Assembly: GCA_031761405.1 (NCBI GenBank)
Contig: JASEVX010000377.1
Location: 67,501 to 131,500, forward strand
DNA length: 64,000 nucleotides
Reading direction: 5' to 3'
Source: Serripes groenlandicus
Lineage: Eukaryota > Mollusca > Bivalvia > Cardiida > Cardiidae
Shown here: positions 1 to 12,300 of the stretch, in pieces
Numbering within the stretch: position 1 is the first letter of the stretch
Layout of the letters: each line of letters starts with the position of its first letter
Translations under genes and position numbers: made by a program
Notes under the pieces: generated by a model
Databases searched by the model: none
What the model was told of the DNA's origin: nothing
The model's input: only the letters and a program-made list of their open reading frames with translations

Positions 1-375
1 GCACTCTGGTGCGGGTAAATTTGAGTAAAGCTCCATGATTTGACAGTAGAATAATGTTAGTTTGCCAGAATGTTTGTCTTGGTGATATTTCAGTTACGTT
101 TTAAAATGGATCCTGATGTGTTCAAAATAAGGCCATACCATATTTAAGAAAAATCTAGTTGGCACTCGATAGACCTACGTTTTAGCTCAAGAACAATGGA
201 ACTTTATTAGAATGTTTGTCTTAGTTTTATGTAAGCCAGGTCGCTAGGCCTTTCAAAATAAAATATTCTGTACACTTTAGAGAGCACATTTTCGAATTAA
301 GCATGTTGAAACCCTGTGTCAGAATATTTTTCTCAAGTGATGACATCAGGTTTTTTTTTCAAATTAGATTGTGTC

Positions 376-597
376 TATTCCGAAACAGGAATCCGTCGTG
401 GCCGAGTGGTTATTGTCGGGGAATTCAAACTGCGTGTCTTGGGTTTGATCCTCAGTCACGGTCGGCATGATGCCCTAGGACAATTCACATTTCAAAACCT
501 AGAGTGTTTACCCAGGATGCATGAATAAGTGAACTGTCACCATGATGTAACTGAAATAATGTTGAAATTGGTGTGAAACCAAAAAAACAACACTATC
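376..597 (+). mobile_element. tRNA-derived SINE
   Basis: Head ggccgagtggtta (A box) and ggtttgatcc (B box), Ser/Leu-tRNA-like, then a body with a tail region (gtaactgaaataatgttgaa) and an A-rich end. Similar to the minus-strand copies at 19.5, 27.1 and 44.3 kb. Confidence 0.7.
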
Positions 598-1070
598 AAG
601 AACTAAGTCACTATGCAAAATTGAAGTAAAATCTTGTTGACTCTCAAGGAGCTGCATGTGGAAGGTATTGATGTAGTAATAGAGGTGAACGTAACAGGTC
701 CAATTTGGTCATCTTTAATACACCTTTGCTAATGGATGAACTTTCCCTGTGAGTTTTGATGCCTCTGCAACTATTTTAAAAAACGATCAAACAGATGTTC
801 CTCCAATCCCGATGTTTGCAACTTTATAGAGATTATTCTACCAACTTCTCAGATGCAACATATTTGTTCTCTGAATTTTAATATTTTTTCAGAGAAAATG
901 ATTAAATTATCATAGAAAGGAAAGAAAGCTAAAGTATCTATTTGTTTGGTGGTTGGTTTTAATGATGTCTGATATTAAGCAGGTCTGTTCAATGTAGTTA
1001 CTTCACATTTAGGATTTTCTCCTTAGAAAATTTAAACTGCTTTGAAAACATTGTGAGCAAAAACAAACAC

Positions 1071-1740
1071 AACAAGAGGGCCATGATGGCCCTGGATCGC
1101 TCACCTGATTTTTTTTTCCACTTTAGCCATATAAGCCACGCCACCTGGCGGCCATGGTTTTTGACCGATCAACATGGCTTGAAAGAATCTGATAGAGGGT
1201 CACCCTAGGAATATTTCTACAAAAATATTTGAAAATCGGCCAAACAATTTCGAATGAGAAGATTTTTTAAGTTTTCACTCAAGGCATATACGGCAAAATA
1301 GATTCGCCTCCTGGCGGCCATGTTTTTCGACCAATCAAGATGGCTTAAAGGAATCAAATAGTGGGTCACTTAAGAAACTTTCTGAATCTTTATCTTGACA
1401 ATAATGAGAGGTCGTTGACCTTCTCCAGGAGGAATGTAAAGGTAGAGTTTCTGTTTTCAATATCTGCATCATCCAACAATGTGTCAATATTGCCAATGTA
1501 AAGGACATGTGACTAATAAATGAAGTTTTTATCGTGGTCAAAAGGTCAATTATAACAATTTTACCAATTTTAAAGGGCCATAATCCAGTCATGTCTAAAA
1601 GGATCTGGCTGGTTTTCGAAAGGAACCGAGCTCTTATGTATATCTACAAGAAATTGTGGACAGACGACAGACGACGGGCGACGGAAAAGGGGCTATCACA
1701 AAAGCTCACCTTGTCACTACGTGACAGGCGAGCTAAAAAT
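1071..1740. mobile_element. 'aacaagagggcc' element, copy 1
   Basis: Begins with the gggccatgatggccc hairpin and cgctcacctga, ends gacggacgacgg-type repeats, agctcacctt...gacaggcgagctaaaaat. Contains 'ctggcggccatg' modules 166 bp apart (1146, 1312). No coding capacity. Confidence 0.75.
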
Positions 1741-2379
1741 GCTCATAATAAACAATTTCTCCATTTGGAAAAATGTTCAATTGATACAAATATAGGCATA
1801 TATATAATAATGCTCGATCTCCAACTAAATTGCGCTACACTTTCAGCATTGATTGCTAATTGCTAATGGTTGCACTGAGGTGACTGAGTCATCTCATTGT
1901 AAAAATATTCAAAAGTACAGGTGTATAGTTTAAACAATGTGACATGAACATTGCGTTGCTCAGACGACCACACATTGTAAACTCACAATTGAACAGTGTT
2001 AAATACCAATAGAGAGACGTGTACTGAATTTTCATCATAGTTTAATCATTTAAATATCAATTGTGTCAGAATAAAAGAACATATATCAAGTACATGTATA
2101 CACATGCAATGTTAAAATCAATCAACAGGACCAAGATCATCCTAATTATATCACCTTATAACACCTTGACATAGTAGTTAATGGGTCCATAAAACGTAAA
2201 TGAAATGAAAGCTGTTGATTCTTACAAGCAAAGAATGTCAACAAACCCCTAAACTGTTGACAATGTTCAAATATTTTTATATTTACATCAATGCAACAGC
2301 TGGCAATTACTTTATGACGCTTTTCCAAGAATTCCATATATTGGCAGTCATAAGTGACTTTAAGTCTCCTTTTTTGTAA

Positions 2380-2830
2380 AAATTGTTTTCACTTCTGCAA
2401 TCATCACCACATGTGTGCCCAGTAACTTGGAAATTTTATGATGCATGGTTTCTCATTTTGACCTTTGACATCTAAGTGTGACCTTGTTTGTCAGGTACAG
2501 GCTTGGGTCTTGTGCACGACCCGCCACCTCATCATGGTGATCATGTGTGCCCAGTAACTTGGAAATCCTATGATGCATGGTTAAGATGCAGGCCGGAGAC
2601 ATCAGTCCTATCACAAAGTACTCATTTTGACCTTTGATCTCTACGAGTGACCTTAACATTTGAGGTACAGGCCTGAATGTTGTGCACGACACACCACCTA
2701 ATCATGGTGCACTTTTGTGCCAACTTTCTTAGAAATCCTATTATGCATGGTTCGGAAAGACAGCTTCATGGACGCACTGACACACTCACTGAACCGCCAT
2801 TGTGACAGTTTTATGTCAAGCTCAACAAAA
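2380..2830. repeat. Imperfect tandem repeat (tgaccttgacctttgaggtaca type)
   Basis: About three units containing cagtaacttggaaatcctatgatgcatggtt, related to the longer array at 47.45-48.5 kb. No coding signal. Confidence 0.65.
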
Positions 2831-2974
2831 GCGGACTAGACAAAAAAGGGATTCCAGACATTAAAATGGTTATCAACAGTTATTAAACAACAGGATACTG
2901 AACAACCCTCTCCAACATTCAACGAATTTGCAAAGAAAGAGCTGCTCCTATTGATAAATTATTGTAGCATTATA

Positions 2975-3195
2975 TTCTATAATGTGTTTCCTGGCTTTCT
3001 CACACCAGTACTGACTACTCCACAAAGCATTCTTTCCAAGCAACTGGCTGCTTTACCACAAAGACATTAAGCCCATTGGTGGAAGACGGATGCCGCTTGT
3101 CACAGTGATCTTTGTCAAACGTCGGAAAGAATGTTGACCGTGCAAGGGTTCGAACTTACAACCCCTGGATTGGGTTAGGAGTGCTCCAGTTAGAG
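2975..3195 (-). mobile_element. SINE, minus strand, partial
   Basis: Shares the body cactggtgtgag/agcaactggctgcttt...gaagacg with copies at 21.96, 23.6 and 51.1 kb. The B-box-like gggttcgaac (reverse strand) sits near 3,148. Confidence 0.6.
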
Positions 3196-3398
3196 ATCAG
3201 ACAAATCATATCAAACTAAATTACACTTATTAAGGGGATATAGCTCTGACATTACTTGAGAAAGTTGACTTGAAAGTGAGTCTGTCCCTGTAATTATTCT
3301 CATATACAGTCACACCTGTGCTAAAGTCAACCTTTGTTTAGCAATACCCTGTCTATAGCAACCAATTATTTATTTCCCAATTACTCAATGACCCTGTA

Positions 3399-3570
3399 AT
3401 TAATCCTTTCCCACATACAGGCGCTTTTTGACGCCTCTGCAGCAGACCACTTTTGAAAACGAGCAATTTCTTCTTTTGCCACAATGTTTTAATTCTTTTT
3501 AGTAATTACCTACATTAATAGAGCTTTTCCGTGCTTTTGCCTATATATTTCCAAATTCAATGCATGCTGT
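3399..3570. mobile_element. piggyBac-like MITE, truncated
   Basis: Left arm ttaatcctttcccacatacaggcgc and the central gagcaatttctt, with the right arm lost. Confidence 0.6.
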
Positions 3571-3786
3571 ATTATTTTGATTTATTTAAAACAAATGTAT
3601 TTGGCTATACATGAAGGTTGACAGAAATCCTTTAAAACATGTACAATTAATTCCGTTTTAAAACATCTCTATTTTCCGATGTTGGTTTGCAAATGACATA
3701 ATGAGAGCATAAGACCTTGACCCCACTGGTCAACACATTCCGAGCTGCAGGCACGTTTCGATGCATCTACAGCTAACAACTTCTGA

Positions 3787-4553
3787 AACAAGAGGGCCAT
3801 GATGGCCCTGGAATCGCTCACCTGATTTGTTTTTTAACTTTAGCTATATAAGACCCGCCCCCTGGCAGCCATAGTTTCCGACCAATCAACTTGGCTTGAA
3901 GGAATCTGATAGAGGGTCACCCTAGAAACATTTCTACAAAATTATTTGAAAATCGTTTTGACACTTTTGGAGGAGAAGATTTTTTAAGTTTTCACTATAG
4001 CCATATAATGCAAAATAGCCCTGCCCACTGGCGGCCATGTTTTTTGACCAATCAACATAGCTTGAAGGAATCTGAAAGTGGGTCACTTAAGGAACATTTC
4101 TACAAACTTATTTGAAAATCGGCCTGACACTTTCGGAGGAGAAGATTTTTTAAGTTTTCACTTTAGCCATATAAGGCAAAATAGCCCGCCCCCCCTGGCG
4201 GCCATGTTTATCGACCAATCAACATGGCTTGAAGGAATCTCATAGAGGGTCATCCAAAAAAACATTTCTACAAAAATATTTGAAAATCTGACTACCATTT
4301 TGGGAGAAGAAGAAATTTGAATTTTTTTTCATTTCGTTGCCATGGAAACCAGATTTTTGTATGAATCCCAAATTTTTTAAGGAATTCTGGTGAGGACATT
4401 GAGAGGATGCTTTCTGTAAAGTTTCATCCCAGTTGACCCACTGGTTACAGAGGAGAAAATGTTGACGGATGACGGACAATGGACGACGGACGACGGACAA
4501 ATGGCGATCACAATAACTCACCTTGAGCACTTCGTGCACAGGTGAGCTAAAAA
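3787..4553. mobile_element. 'aacaagagggcc' element, copy 2
   Basis: Hairpin start, four 166 bp-type modules (3863, 4029, 4196 starts) and an ending with a long hairpin (actcaccttgagcacttcgtgcacaggtgagct) followed by ctaa. Inserted directly into a MITE remnant. Confidence 0.75.
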
Positions 4554-5212
4554 TGTGAAAAAAGGAGAAATTGCTCATGATAAGCAATTTTGCTTTTTAC
4601 CAAATTTATTAAATCCTCTATTCAATGAATGAAACAGATTTACATTACTTTTATCTGGATGTTTTAAAAGTCGTCTGCTGCAGATTTGTTATTTGCGGGA
4701 AAAGGTAAGTCATTATCCTGCTGAATTATCCCAACTATTAACACCTATAATTTTGGATGGATTATTGTGTATGCATGAAGGACTGAATAACTGAATATCA
4801 AATAGTGTTGACTGAGATTAGACTGCATAAAGGTTTGCTTTGTTTGCAATTGCCTTTTGCATATGAAAATCTCCATAAATAAAAGCAGTATTCTCTAATA
4901 ATGTTCAAAACATTATGGCAAAAAGGAGAAATTGCTCATTACCACACTGTTTTCAACAGTCATCTGCTACGTCAGAAAGCACCTATATGATATATGTGGG
5001 TGTGGGGGAGGGGGGGATGTTTAAAGTTGGTATAGACAAATAAGGGTTAAAATCACTTAACAAAGGCCAACATAACAACTATATGAGCCTCATTAGGTTT
5101 ATTGTTTCACAATAGCCTGACATAGCTAAAGAAACAAAGGCTTTTTCAGATCTCGAGAAGTTTAGACAATGATTAAAGGATAACATATTCAGCACAAAAA
5201 TTTATTATTTGA

Positions 5213-5439
5213 GTTATCTCCCTCATATGACAATTCTGCAGCAGACGACTTTGAAAATATTTTGTCAAAAAATGAAAAATCTCTTTAATTGAATAGATAA
5301 CCTATGACTTACAGTGGAAAACATTGTGGCAAAAGGAGAAATTGCTTGTTTTGAGCAATTTCTTCTTTTGTCACTATTTTTTTAAGAAGATGTCTGCTGC
5401 AGAGGCATCAGAAATCGTTTGTATGAGCGAAAGGGTTAA
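5213..5439 (+). mobile_element. piggyBac-like MITE, full length
   Basis: Short arm (cctcatatgacaattctgcagcagacgac) first, a central ttgcttgttttgagcaa hairpin, then the long arm (ctgctgcagaggcatcag) and cgaaagggTTAA. I write '+' when the short arm is on the left. Confidence 0.8.
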
Positions 5440-5723
5440 CCATTAACCTTAGAGAACATATCTACAGCAGATGACTCTGAAAATATAGAGACAAAGATAT
5501 TGAAATTGTCTTCAATGACAGATTGGAAATCAGTGTAGCAAAGGGAGAAATTGCTCATTTTTCAAAAATGTTCTGCTGCCGATACGTTAAAATGCATCAT
5601 ATTTCCCAAATCACATGACACTTGAAACATTTTTCTCATACATACAATCGCCCTCTGCAGCAGACGACTTTTGAAAACAGTGTGGCAAAAGAAGAAATTG
5701 CTAGAGATGAGCAATTTTCCCTT

Positions 5724-5953
5724 TTAACCCTTTCCCTCATATAGACGCTTTCTTACGCCTCTGCAGCAGACAGCTTTTTGAAAACATCGTGACAAAAGAA
5801 GAAATTGCTCAAAACGAGCAATTTCTCCTTTTGCCACAATGTTTTCCACTTTTAGTCATAGGTTATCCATTCAATTATAGAGATATTCTATTTTTTGACA
5901 AAACATGTTCAAAGTCGTCTGCTGCAGAATTGTCGTATGAGGGAAAGGTTTAA
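5724..5953 (-). mobile_element. piggyBac-like MITE, full length (reference copy)
   Basis: TTAA-CCCTTTCCC at one end, GGGAAAGG-TTAA at the other, nested palindromes ctgcagcagac / gtcgtctgctgcag, aaaacat / atgtttt and gaaattgctc / gagcaatttc. No ORF. TTAA target duplication plus CCC-GGG ends is the piggyBac signature; the internal sequence is family-specific. It is inserted into an older fragment of the same family (5650-5723). Confidence 0.85.
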
Positions 5954-6416
5954 CTTTATTTAATGATTGTATTTTTATTTTTTATAGATTTTCCATATTT
6001 AAGCATAGATGTTTTTAAAGTCATCTGCTGCAGATTTGTTTTATGTGGGAAAAAATTAACAATAGCACATAGGGTAGAAAATCAAGCACTGCATGCGACA
6101 ATGTAATTGCTTGCTTATTAAACTGGCGGGTACCTGATACAAATTATCTGCTTAATATATCTTGGATATATATCTTAGTCTAAATTCGTCTAACCATATT
6201 ATATTAGGTAATATCAAAGCAGGTACACATGTACACAATCTTTCGCCGAGTATTCACTGTTCCTAAAAATGTTCATCTTAACCATTTTCAGAAGACAACT
6301 TTAGAAACCATTTCTGCTATTCCTTTTGTTAAATATCAAATGATATTTTCAAGTTTCCAGATGTAACATTAATTTTAACTGTTTTCAAAGCAGACAACCA
6401 TTAAATGGGGTGTAAT

Positions 6417-6626
6417 TTAACCCTTTCCCACTTACAACAAATCTGCAGCAGACGACTTTGAAAACATAGTGACAAAAACATGATAAATCTCAAAAGTTAA
6501 ATAAAGTTGAAAACATGTGGCAAAAGGAGAAATTGCTCATGAACTATTTCACCTTTGGCCACAATGTTTTCAAAAGTCGTCTGCTGCTATTGCGTCAAAA
6601 TGCGTCTGCGTGTGAGAAAGGGTTAA
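6417..6626 (+). mobile_element. piggyBac-like MITE, full length
   Basis: TTAA at both ends (6417, 6623). Variant centre caaaggagaaattgctcatgaac. Confidence 0.85.
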
Positions 6627-6689
6627 TAGGGTACGAACCTTATTTAGGATACAAGCAAAACTACATAAAGGGTTTTTGGATAAATGTCC

Positions 6690-6898
6690 TTAACCCTTTC
6701 CCACATAAAATAATTCTGAAGCAGACGACTTTGAAAATATATGCTTAAAAATGTGAACAATCTCCATAAATATAGAGGATATTTTTATAAAAATAAAGTT
6801 GAAAACATTATGGCAAAAGAAGAAATTGCTCATCATGTCGTTCAAAAGTCGTCTGCTGCAGAAGAGTCAGAAACCGTCTTTATGTGTGAAAGGGTTAA
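6690..6898 (+). mobile_element. piggyBac-like MITE, full length
   Basis: TTAA both ends. The central stem is partly deleted (ctcatcatg followed directly by the right arm). Confidence 0.82.
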
Positions 6899-7397
6899 AC
6901 TATTTGACTGCTGGAAAAAAATTGTCTGCTCTGTTTGACCAGGCTCTATCAGTTTTAATATTGATATTCATAAATTTGGCTAAGGATTCTTTCAAATGCA
7001 AAGTTAGATAAGTCCATTTCTAAAAATTTGGAAAGAGTTAACGATCAAATTGCATATTGTGGGTTTTATGCATAACTGTTGTAACTACAGTTTGTTACAA
7101 CATATAGTTACAATCATTTTGCATGTTGTTCATGTCTTTTTTCTTTATTGATTACCAATGTTCTTCACTGTCTTCTTGTATGCCTATATGGAGAACAGGG
7201 TAGATCCTGATCAGACTTCACAGTTATACAAGCTGATCTGGATCTCTGCTGTTGTCATGATCTAATGATCGGTTTTCAAGCTTTCAGGGCCCAAACCAGG
7301 ACAAGATCGATCTTATAAGGCTTGGTGATTCCAATATATTCTTAAACCCTTTCCTACACAAATCCATTCTGCAGCAGTTGACTGAAAACACTTAATA

Positions 7398-8892
7398 AAC
7401 AAGAGGGCCAAGATGGCCCTAAATCGATCACCTGAATGCTAGTAAATTAGAAGCAAATATTTAACTGTAAATATCTGTGAAAATCTGATCAGAGAGTGCA
7501 AATGAAACTGTAAGGAGTGGACACTTCTCAAGAAACAGTTTATCAGTAAAGGCCATTTATATTTATATCTTGAAATCTAACAAGAACTTTAATAAGAATG
7601 GAATGATCAAATTTTGTCATTTTGCACCTTTCCTGATGCCGCCTTGCTGCCCTGTTTTTCAACGAAATCAATATAACTTCAACAGTTTGTTTAGAGGGTC
7701 ACTTAATGAACATTTCTACCAAATTATCTTGCAATCGCACAAGCAGATTATGGAGGAAAAGGATTTTAAAATTTGGGTATTTTTCTCAGTTTCTGATGCC
7801 GCAGCAACCAAAGTTCTCAATGGAATTTAAATCTTTGAACAATTTTGAAAGCGGACCACCAAAGGAACATTCCTGTGATGTTTTTGGTATGATTGTGTAA
7901 CCAATCAAAACGGCTTAAACAAATTAAATAGAGGATCATTACAGTAAGATTCATATTATATTTTCTTAAAATCAGACGAACACTTCATAAAAATGTTTTT
8001 TTCAAATTTTGTCATTTTGCCCCTTTTCTGATGCCGCCTGACTGCCATGTTTTTTGACCAATCAGTATGGCTTGAACAATTTTTATAGAGGGTCACCCAA
8101 GGAACATTTCTACCAAATTATATTTGAATCTGACAGGCAGATTCGGAGGAGAAGATTTTTAAAGTTTGGACATTTTGTCCCCTTTCTGATGCCGCAGCAA
8201 CCAGAGTTCTCAATGGAATTTTAATCTTTGAACACTTTTGAAAGAGGACTACCAAAGGAACATTCCTGTGATGTTTTGTGGAAATTGGTCTATTGGATTG
8301 GTAGGAGTTGGTTGTCATTTGTAGCTTAAGGTACAATTTACCCCTTTTGTGTTACGCCTGGTTGCTATGATTGTGTAACCAATCAAAATGGCTTGAACAA
8401 ATTAAATAGATGATCATTAAAGTTAGATTCGTATTATATTTTCTTAAATTCAGACAAGCACTTTCATAAAATTTTTGTCATTTTGCCCCTTTTCTGATGC
8501 CACCTGACTGCCATGTTGTTCGATCAATCAGTATGGCTCGAACAATTTTTATAGAGGGTCACCCAAGGAACATTTCTATTAGATTCTATTTGAATCTGAC
8601 AGGCAGATTCGGAGGAGAAGATTTTTAAAGTTTGGACATTTTGTCCCCTTTCTGATGCCGCAGCAACCAAAGTTTTCAATGGAATTTAAATCTTTGACCA
8701 ATTTTGAAAGAGGACCACCAAAGGAACATTCCTGTGATGTTTGGTGGAAATTGTTCTTGCCGTTCAGGAGGAGATGATGTTTAAAGCTAAAAGTTAACGA
8801 CGGACGATGACGGACGGATGGCGGACGGACGACGGACACAAAGTGATCAAAATAGCTCACCTTGAGCCTTTGGCTCTAGGTGATCTAAAAAC
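7398..8892. mobile_element. 'aacaagagggcc' element, copy 3 (long type)
   Basis: Start aacaagagggccaagatggccc, end gagcctttggctctaggtgatctaaaaac. Internal modules alternate 'gatgccgcctgactgccatg' and 'gatgccgcagcaacc'. Carries gacggacgg repeats before the end hairpin. A copy of the same type lies at 29.6 and at 58.8 kb. Confidence 0.75.
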
Positions 8893-9059
8893 ATAGAAAA
8901 TCTCTATGAATGAAAGGATATTTATTCAAATAAGTTTAAAATGTTGGAACAAAAAATATATATTTTTTCATTATGAGAAATCTTCCTTTAATTTGTCACA
9001 ATGTTTTAATGTCACTACTGCAGGTGCGACAAAATACATCTGCAAGCGTGAAAGGGTAA
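8893..9059. mobile_element. piggyBac-like MITE, truncated, abutting the nucleoside hydrolase stop
   Basis: Only the half from aaaatctctatgaatg to gcgtgaaagggtaa remains, cut by the neighbouring element on the left. Confidence 0.65.
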
Positions 9060-9061
9060 GC

Positions 9062-9391
9062 TCATTGCACCATACTGTCAAAATGAACCTTTGCCTTTGT
9101 TGTATCTAACTGTCTTATTAATTTCACATTTGGGTTTTTCCCTAAACGATTATGCCAATCCACCACCATCATTCCCCTTGTGTACTTTCCCTGTAATTCG
9201 ACAGTCGCAAACACTTCTGTCGTTTCCGTGACAACCTCAGGATCAACAATCGTTACCATTGCGTTCAAATCACAAGATATGAATATGGGCATTTTACTGA
9301 CAACTCTTTGATAGTGAAGGGCAACTTGCATAATAGCTTTGTTAAATCGTCCCTTTATGGTGTCGGTCTCTATCCACTTATCAAACCAGTC
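9062..9391 (-). CDS. Nucleoside hydrolase terminal exon
   Basis: Acceptor ttttctccag at 9393-9392, then DWFDKWIETDTIKGRFNKA, SCDLNAMVTIVDPEVVTE and TRGMMVVDWHNR, ending FDSMVQ and TGA at 9064-9062. The D in SCDL is the C-terminal metal/ribose-binding Asp of the family. A MITE remnant ends about 3 bp past the stop codon, so the 3' UTR must run into transposon sequence. Confidence 0.9.
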   Translation of the reverse strand, partial: DWFDKWIETDTIKGRFNKAIMQVALHYQRVVSKMPIFISCDLNAMVTIVDPEVVTETTEVFATVELQGKYTRGMMVVDWHNRLGKNPNVKLIRQLDTTKAKVHFDSMVQ

Positions 9392-12300
9392 CTGGAGAAA
9401 ACAAAACCAATCAAAATTGAAACATATCCAACCAAACAACATGTCGAGGGCTTGGCGTGAAACGGTTGTAACTTAAAAACTATTTTGAAAACCCTGGTTT
9501 AGGGGCAATTTTAACCCCTTTGTAAACAATGCAAATTTAGGTGCCATTGCTCAGAACGAGCAATGGCACCTAAATTTCCATTGTTTACCAAGAAAAATGA
9601 TTTAACGCTTATAAAGACTTTATGGTGTGGTGATTAACCTCAGTAAAAATATACCAACTTTAGTTACAACCGTTTCACGCCAAGCCCTCGATGTATTTTA
9701 TATTCGGACCATTCAATCTCTCCAATAATTAACACTTTCCGACATACAACAAATCAACAGCAGACGACATTGAAAACATAAAGGCAAAATTGGGAATCTT
9801 TCTTTAAATGAAAATTTATTTATTGAAGAGAGTTAAACAAGAGGGCCATGATGGCCCTGGATCGCTCACCTGATTTTTTTTTTTACTTTATCTATATAAG
9901 CCCCGCCCCCTGGTGGCCATAGTTTCCGACTAATCAACTTGGTTTGGAGGAATCTGATAGAGGGTCACCCTAGGGACATTTCTACAATTATTTAAAAAAC
10001 GGCCTGACACTTTTGGAGGAGAAGATTTTTTAAGTTTTCACTATAGCCATATAAGGCAAAATAGCCCCACACCCTGGCGGCCATGTTTTTCGACCAATCA
10101 GCATGGCTTGAAGGAATCTGATGGAGGGTCATCCAAGGAACATTTCTACAAAATTATTTGAATATCGGCCTGACACTTTCGGAGAAGAAGATTTTTTAAG
10201 TTTACACTATAGCCATATAAGGCAGAATGGCCCCGCCCCCTGGCGGCCATGTTTTTCGACCAATTAACATGGCTTGAAGGAATCTGATAGTGGGTCACTT
10301 AAAGAAAATTTCTACAAAATTATTTGAAAATTAGCCTGACACTTTCGGAGGAGAAGATTTTTCAAGTTTTCACTATAGCCATATAAGGCAAAATAGCCCC
10401 ACCTCCTGGCGGCCATGTTTTTCGACCAATCAGCATGGCTTGAAGGAATCTGATAGAGGGTCATCCAAGGAACATTTCTACAAAATTATTTGAATATCGG
10501 CCTGACACTTTCGGAGGAGAAGATTTTTTAAGTTTACACTATAGCCATATAAGGCAAAAAAGCTCGCCCCACCAAGTAAGTAGAGTAAATTTAGTGTAAA
10601 ACAGGTGAGAATAGAGTGAATAGAGTGTAAACAGGTGAGAATAGAGTAAATTTAGTGTAAAACAGGTGAGAATAGAGTAAATATAGTGTAAAACAGGTGA
10701 GAATAGAGTAAATATGGTGTAAAACATGTGATAATAGAGTAAATATAGTGCACAACAGGTGTAACACAATGAGGGTAAAGGTATAGAGGTATACATGTGA
10801 GATATTAGATCCATGAGGGTATAACTATATACGGGATATCACGTGTACACGGCGCCAGCCCTGTAGTATATAAATGTATGTTTTTGAGGGAGCGGGGAGA
10901 GATTTGCATAGATAGAGAGAAGACGTATGGGCTCTCTGGGGAGAGTCAGAGAATGATATGTCGGCATGAGAGAGAGAGAGAGTCTTGACTCTAGTTTACC
11001 TATTTAAATAATTAAATGTATCACTATACGATCTCGTTTATTTACCTGTGTTTTCCTCGTGGACAATTTGATGTAGCTGGCCAGAGTGCTACATAAGTTA
11101 TTTGGTGCCGTAACAATGGATAATCGAACTTGTGTTGTGTCGGACATGATGTGCGAAGTTATGTGAAAGGTAGTGTTGGACACTTTGACAATTGATGTGA
11201 AATGTAGTGTTGGACACTTTGACAATTGTGTTGCCGTGTTGAGCCATCCAGAGACGTTTGCCAGTGAATCGTAAGTTACAATCTTTTGTTATTCCTTTTA
11301 CGTAATTGGCAAGGCAAAATGACAGAACAAATGTTTTTAGAATTGTTTCAGTCCGTAGATGGACACATGACTAATATAAATACCACTATGGGGGCTCAAG
11401 GCGTGGCAAAAGTTGTTCAAAGATTTGATGGTAGTAATCCAAAAGAATTTAAAGAATGGATTAAAAGTATTGAAAAGTTTGGGACGTTAACTGGAATACC
11501 TAATGAAAGGGTTAAATATATAGCGTATCAGGCAAGCGTAGGCCCTGTCAGTGATTTCATAAAACGATATATTGAACAGAATGCTGATCACACCTGGAAT
11601 CAAATTAAGGGGGAGTTGAAAACGCGGTTTGGCGAAGTAGTAGATTCTCAGCACGCTTTGCTGATTTTAAGGAAAATTAGACAAAAAACGGGGGAAACGG
11701 TACAGGTTTATGCCGAGCGCATGTTAAATATGGGGGAAGAAGCTTTTGAGGGACAGGATCAAAACGCTATACAAAGGCAACTTGTGGGGTATTTCATTGA
11801 TGGGCTCAGGGAAGATTCTCTTAAAATGAAAATAATGAGGGAAAACCCACAACTCTTTCAGAACGCGGTTACCATCGCTACCCGCGAGCAGAATCTACGC
11901 CGGCGATTTCAATTGCGAACGGGTCACGCGCCAGGCGCGGGCGGAAATCATCAAATTGATGAGGCCGTCCCGATGGAGGTAGATCACTATAGACAGAAAA
12001 TTAAATGTAATTACTGTCACAAGATAGGTCACCTGATTGCGGATTGTAGAGCGCGAAGACGTGACGGGCAAGTTAATCTTGCGCAAATTAGACAAGATAA
12101 GGGTCGATACAGAAAAAGCGTTATCTGTTATCAATGCGGAGAGCCGGGCCACTTTGGCCACGGGAATGTGGAAAAAGAAGCAATGGGTCTGCGGGAATTC
12201 ATAAGTCGGTGCAACATTTAAACGCAAAAACTTCCCACGTGTAAAGGCCCGTGGGGGAAGTTGGTTTAACAAACAGAACAAAAATACTATTTTTATCAAT

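Noticed and set aside
10539..10814. 91-residue Tyr/Leu-rich membrane-like frame
   Set aside because: Encoded by the 31 bp minisatellite and the start of the LTR.
11895..12299. 134-residue open frame antisense to gag
   Set aside because: Shadow of the gag reading frame; no motif.
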